16,104 nt of DNA from SURF-21 sp964592775. Lineage in GTDB: Bacteria > Actinomycetota > Geothermincolia > Geothermincolales > RBG-13-55-18. A program made the translations under genes and the position numbers. The notes beneath the pieces were generated by a model. It was given only the letters and a program-made list of their open reading frames with translations. It was not told where the DNA came from and made no database searches. The stretch spans positions 1 through 16,104 of the forward strand of contig CAZQFX010000062.1 in NCBI GenBank assembly GCA_964592775.1, in the 5' to 3' direction. This document shows, one piece after another, positions 13,954-16,104 of this stretch (position 1 is its first letter; every line of letters starts with the position of its first letter).

Positions 13954-15086
13954 ATGAAGAGGTACATCGTGACGCTTACGGCGGAGGAAAGGGAATCTCT
14001 CGGCGAGCTTGTCTCCAAGGGCAAGCACAGATCACAGGAGGTCCTCAACGCCCTCATCCTGCTCGGGTGCGACGAGGGAGAGCTGCAGAGGCAGCGCTCC
14101 ACCAACGAGGAGATGGCCCGCGTTCTCAACGTAAGCATGAAGAAGATCGACCGCGTCAAGAAGCGGTTCGTCGAGGAGGGCCTTGTGGTCGCTCTCGGGG
14201 GAAAGAAGGGGAGCCGGGTCTATGACAAAAAAGCGGACGGGGACTTCGAGGCGCACCTTGTTGCCCTGAGCTGCAGCGAGCCCCCGGAGGGTTTCTCCCG
14301 GTGGTCCTTGAGGCTGCTGGCGGACAAGGCGGTCGAACTCAACTACATCGACAGCGTATCCCACGAGACCGTGCGCCGCGTCCTAAAAAAAACGAAATCA
14401 AGCCCTGGAAGCGCAAAGGCTGGGTGATCCCGCCGGATCAAAACGGGAGCTTCGTGGCTCAAATGGAGATGCTGCTGGATATCTACAGGCGCCCCTATGA
14501 CCCGAGATACCCCGTGGTGTGCATGGACGAGTCCCCGAGGCAGCTGATCTCGGAGGCGAGGGTCCCGGTGGAGGCGGCTCCCGGGCGACCGGCCCTGTAT
14601 GACTATGAATACCGGCGCTGCGGCGTATGCGCCGTCTTTCTGGCGGTCGAGCCGCTGGCGGGGAAACGAATGGTAACGGTAAATGAGAGAAGGACCAAGC
14701 GGGACTGGGCACATTTCCTGGAAGAGATCGCGGCCCGGTACGAAAGCGCACTCAAGATAACCCTGGTGATGGATAACCTGAACACCCATACACCGGGGTC
14801 GCTTTACGAAATCTACCTGCCCGAAAAGGCAAAGGCATTGTGGGATAGATTCGAGTTCGCATACACTCCGAAACACGGGAGCTGGCTGAACGTGGCAGAG
14901 ATCGAGTTGAACGTGCTCACCGGGCAGTGCCTCGACAGGAGAATCGCTGACATCGATGTCGTCAGGAGAGAAGTCCGGGCATGGCAGGAACACAGAAACA
15001 ACAAGAAATCCAAGGTCAACTGGCAGTTCACGACCGAGGACGCCCGAATAAGGCTATCGCGCCTTTATCCGACACTTGTTGATTGA
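13954..15086 (+). CDS. IS630-family transposase made by -1 frameshift
   Basis: The ATG at 13954 has AGGAGG 7 bases upstream. Frame A (to 14427) encodes the helix-turn-helix DNA-binding part: TLTAEERESLGELVSKGKH, NEEMARVLNVS, and a winged SVSHETVRRVLKK. Frame B (to 15086) encodes the catalytic RNase H-fold domain with all three acidic residues: VVCMDE, VMDNLNTH and the E of WLNVAEIE. The frames meet at a run of eight A (14385-14392). A -1 slip after the second AAA joins TVRRVLKK to NEIKPWKRKGW, exactly the text of unbroken relatives, and gives 377 residues. Without the slip a 157-residue DNA-binding protein results, which could act as a repressor. No other defect is seen, so the element is probably active or recently so. 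Confidence 0.9.
14385..14392 (+). promoter_or_regulatory. Slippery A8 run for -1 frameshifting
   Basis: CTA AAA AAA ACG in frame A offers an A-AAA-AAA slippery heptamer. A -1 shift restores the family sequence. Ribosomal slippage or RNA polymerase slippage on the A run would both work. Confidence 0.65.
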
Positions 15087-15094
15087 CGCGACAC
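15084..15094 (-). repeat. IS630 right terminal inverted repeat
   Basis: TGACGCGACAC, reading GTGTCGCGTCA on the minus strand, is followed by the second TA at 15095-15096. It overlaps the last bases of the transposase stop region. Confidence 0.8.
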
Positions 15095-15131
15095 TAGTAC
15101 CTATCGCAGATACAGAGGGTAGTGATAGAAG

Positions 15132-15386
15132 ATGAGATCTGGTCAAGTCTTGCTAGTAATTGTATGGATATCGCTTTGCCTACTTGTTAGTGCATTGTAT
15201 TGGTATAGGTTTAGGCCAAATTATGGAAGGTATAGCAATACGCTTGCCTTTAGGCCGCTTATCAGGTTCTGGAAAATAGATAGCGAGAATAAATGGAAAA
15301 TATTTTGGCTGATTGCAACAGTTGTAGCGATTATTGCTGCGGCCCTGGTTCCGATCATTGCATTATTAGGTGGGTTCAATAACTGA
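15132..15386 (+). CDS. Small two-span membrane protein of unknown function
   Basis: An 84-residue AT-rich gene. It has two membrane helices, near residues 5-24 (QVLLVIVWISLCLLVSALYW) and 57-80 (IFWLIATVVAIIAAALVPII and on), with an aromatic and basic loop between them (YRFRPNYGRYSN, RFWKIDSENKWK). The ATG at 15132 has only a weak AGAGGG about 12 bases upstream. Before the IS630 insertion it began 9 bases after the stop of the first small membrane gene, so the two were probably one transcription unit. The IS630 element now separates them from any upstream promoter. Its composition differs from the host genes. No family is recognised. Confidence 0.6.
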   Translation: MRSGQVLLVIVWISLCLLVSALYWYRFRPNYGRYSNTLAFRPLIRFWKIDSENKWKIFWLIATVVAIIAAALVPIIALLGGFNN

Positions 15387-15592
15387 ACGTGAACCTATTA
15401 AACAGCGATTATCACGGCAATAAGTAATACTACTTTCCCCATCAGGTGGACTTTCGCGCTTTTCCGCCCTGAGTTGATGCCCTCCTCCTGACATAATACA
15501 CCGCCCGTTTTTTCACAAATGGAAGGAACCATCGTCCTCCGCGTCGAAGACGGTATGCGTAGGGGCATACGGTTCGAGAAGGAGGAGGAACC
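15387..15592. other. Spacer returning from AT-rich to GC-rich DNA
   Basis: The first part is AT-rich and continues the acquired segment; from about 15460 GC content rises. A GTATGC...GCATAC dyad lies at 15553-15570, just before the GGAGGAGG of the next gene. This may hold the left end of the second insertion sequence, but I could not identify its inverted repeat. Confidence 0.3.
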
Positions 15593-15883
15593 ATGGCGGG
15601 AGGAAGACCGCTCATGCTCAGGGGGACGCTCTACACGTTCCGCAGAAAATGCGGCAACAAGAACTGCCGCTGCCGGAGGGGGGAACTCCACGAGAGCCCG
15701 GCCCTCTCCTACAGCGTGGGGGGGCGCACGCACCTCATCACCCTGACCGAAGAGGACGTGCCGATGGTGGAGAGGGCGCTTGCGCGGTACCGCAAAGCTT
15801 CCCGGGCGCTGGAGGAAAGGGCGATGGAAGACGCCCTGCGGCTCAAGGCCGAGCTCGAGACCAGGCGGGGTGGGGGCAAATGA
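15593..15883 (+). CDS. DUF6788-type small protein, transposon-associated
   Basis: This 96-residue protein has an N-terminal zinc-binding-like segment: FRRKCGNKNCRCRRGELHES, a C-G-(K/N)-x-x-C-x-C-x-x-G-x-x-H pattern. A strand pair with SYSVGGRTHLITL follows, then a charged helix with YRKASRALEER. That order matches the DUF6788 family of small proteins commonly found next to transposase genes. The ATG at 15593 follows GGAGGAGG at 15581-15588. Its stop overlaps the next start as ATGA, so the two genes are translationally coupled. It may help bind DNA or the transposase; no function is established. The family name rests on pattern recall. Confidence 0.7.
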   Translation: MAGGRPLMLRGTLYTFRRKCGNKNCRCRRGELHESPALSYSVGGRTHLITLTEEDVPMVERALARYRKASRALEERAMEDALRLKAELETRRGGGK

Positions 15884-16104
15884 GCGCGCACGAGGCATGG
15901 GAGGGTATGCTCACCCGGTTCGCGCCACTGTTCACGGCAGCGTCGCTTGTCATCTTCCTGCGCGTCTCCTCCGGCCTAGGCGCTCACCCCGGGCAGGAGG
16001 ACCATAACGCGGGTCTACCAGGTGGCCGAGCCCTTCGGGGCCAGGGCGCACGACGCCTACCACCGCTTCTTCAGGGATGGGGCCTGGAGCGTGGCGGACC
16101 TGTG
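15880..16104 (+). pseudogene. N-terminal part of a DDE-type transposase, frameshifted, cut by window end
   Basis: From the ATG at 15880 the frame reads MSAHEAWEGMLTRFAPLFTA, then SLVIFLRVSSGLG. The family text then continues one frame over: LTPGRRTITRVYQVAEPFGA, then RAHDAYHRFFRDGAWSVADL to the edge. This GRRTITR...HDAYHRFFRDGAWS pattern is the N-terminal domain of IS4/IS701-like DDE transposases. The text becomes continuous (GLALTPGRRT) if one base is removed from CTAGGCGCTC at about 15976-15985, so a one-base insertion or a sequencing error breaks the gene. No slippery run is present there, so programmed slippage is unlikely. The catalytic residues lie beyond the window. Confidence 0.7.

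Larger units (their letters stand above)
13881..15094 (+). mobile_element. Complete IS630-family insertion sequence
   Basis: The 1214-bp element is bounded by TA on both sides (13879-13880 and 15095-15096), the target duplication of IS630/Tc1-mariner-type elements. The ends are imperfect inverted repeats: GTGTCATGTCA on the left and, read inward from the right, GTGTCGCGTCA. AAGTGT recurs a few bases further in on both sides. It contains one transposase gene in two frames and an extended -10 promoter near its left end. It is richer in GC than the AT-rich segment it entered. Confidence 0.9.

Noticed and set aside
15398..15490. Small hydrophobic peptide on the minus strand (MGKVVLLIAVIIAV)
   Set aside because: An AGGAGGAGG lies upstream, but about 30 bases from the ATG, and no usable start lies at the right distance. 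Only 14 residues follow.

Overview
The window is high-GC DNA with strong GC bias at third codon positions, many GTG/TTG starts, clear GGAGG-type ribosome binding sites and single genes on both strands. A UPF0182 membrane protein, an initiator tRNA of actinobacterial type, a class D/E-like sortase and a GGEDT-type phosphofructokinase suggest an actinobacterium. A glycyl-radical-enzyme remnant and a B12-binding radical SAM protein suggest an anaerobic relative or ancestor. This placement is inference; there is no rRNA or other decisive marker.

Layout. 214-3153 (+): seven-helix UPF0182 protein with a Pro-Gln linker and extra C-terminal tail. 3234-4334 (+): internally duplicated zinc-ribbon protein. 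4336-4379: short direct repeat resembling an insertion-sequence end. 4535-5137 (-): sortase with its own promoter, divergent from initiator tRNA-Met at 5385-5461, which has a promoter and a strong terminator. 5601-6469: a gene graveyard holding a glycyl radical enzyme piece (+), a glycosyltransferase piece (-), a RelE-like toxin piece (-) and an imperfect palindrome. 6577-9186 (+): a dikinase/rifampin-phosphotransferase-like enzyme, convergent with a B12-binding radical SAM protein at 9356-10813 (-); one bidirectional terminator lies between them. 10904-11128 (+): enoyl-CoA hydratase C-terminal remnant. 11435-11661: class II fructose-bisphosphate aldolase reduced to its two ends, just before an intact phosphofructokinase (11683-12708). 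12739-12868 (-): end of an unknown coding sequence. 12899-13570 (+): protein resembling the L-2-amino-thiazoline-4-carboxylate hydrolase family. 13703-15386: AT-rich segment with two small membrane proteins, the first interrupted at its 3' end by a complete 1.2-kb IS630-family element whose transposase needs a -1 frameshift. 15593-16104: DUF6788-type small protein overlapping the start of a second, frameshifted transposase, cut by the window end.

How it fits together. Intact genes mix central carbon metabolism (phosphofructokinase, formerly beside an aldolase), cell surface (sortase, UPF0182), a phosphotransferase and a radical SAM enzyme; no single pathway links them. The main theme is decay: at least five genes survive only as fragments, several abutting each other, with scattered short repeats and two insertion sequences. 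I found no CRISPR array, prophage or biosynthetic cluster. The most interesting objects are the duplicated zinc-ribbon protein, the phosphofructokinase with an unusual phosphoryl-donor pocket, the phosphotransferase without a PEP-binding barrel, the remnant mosaic and the frameshifting IS630 element.
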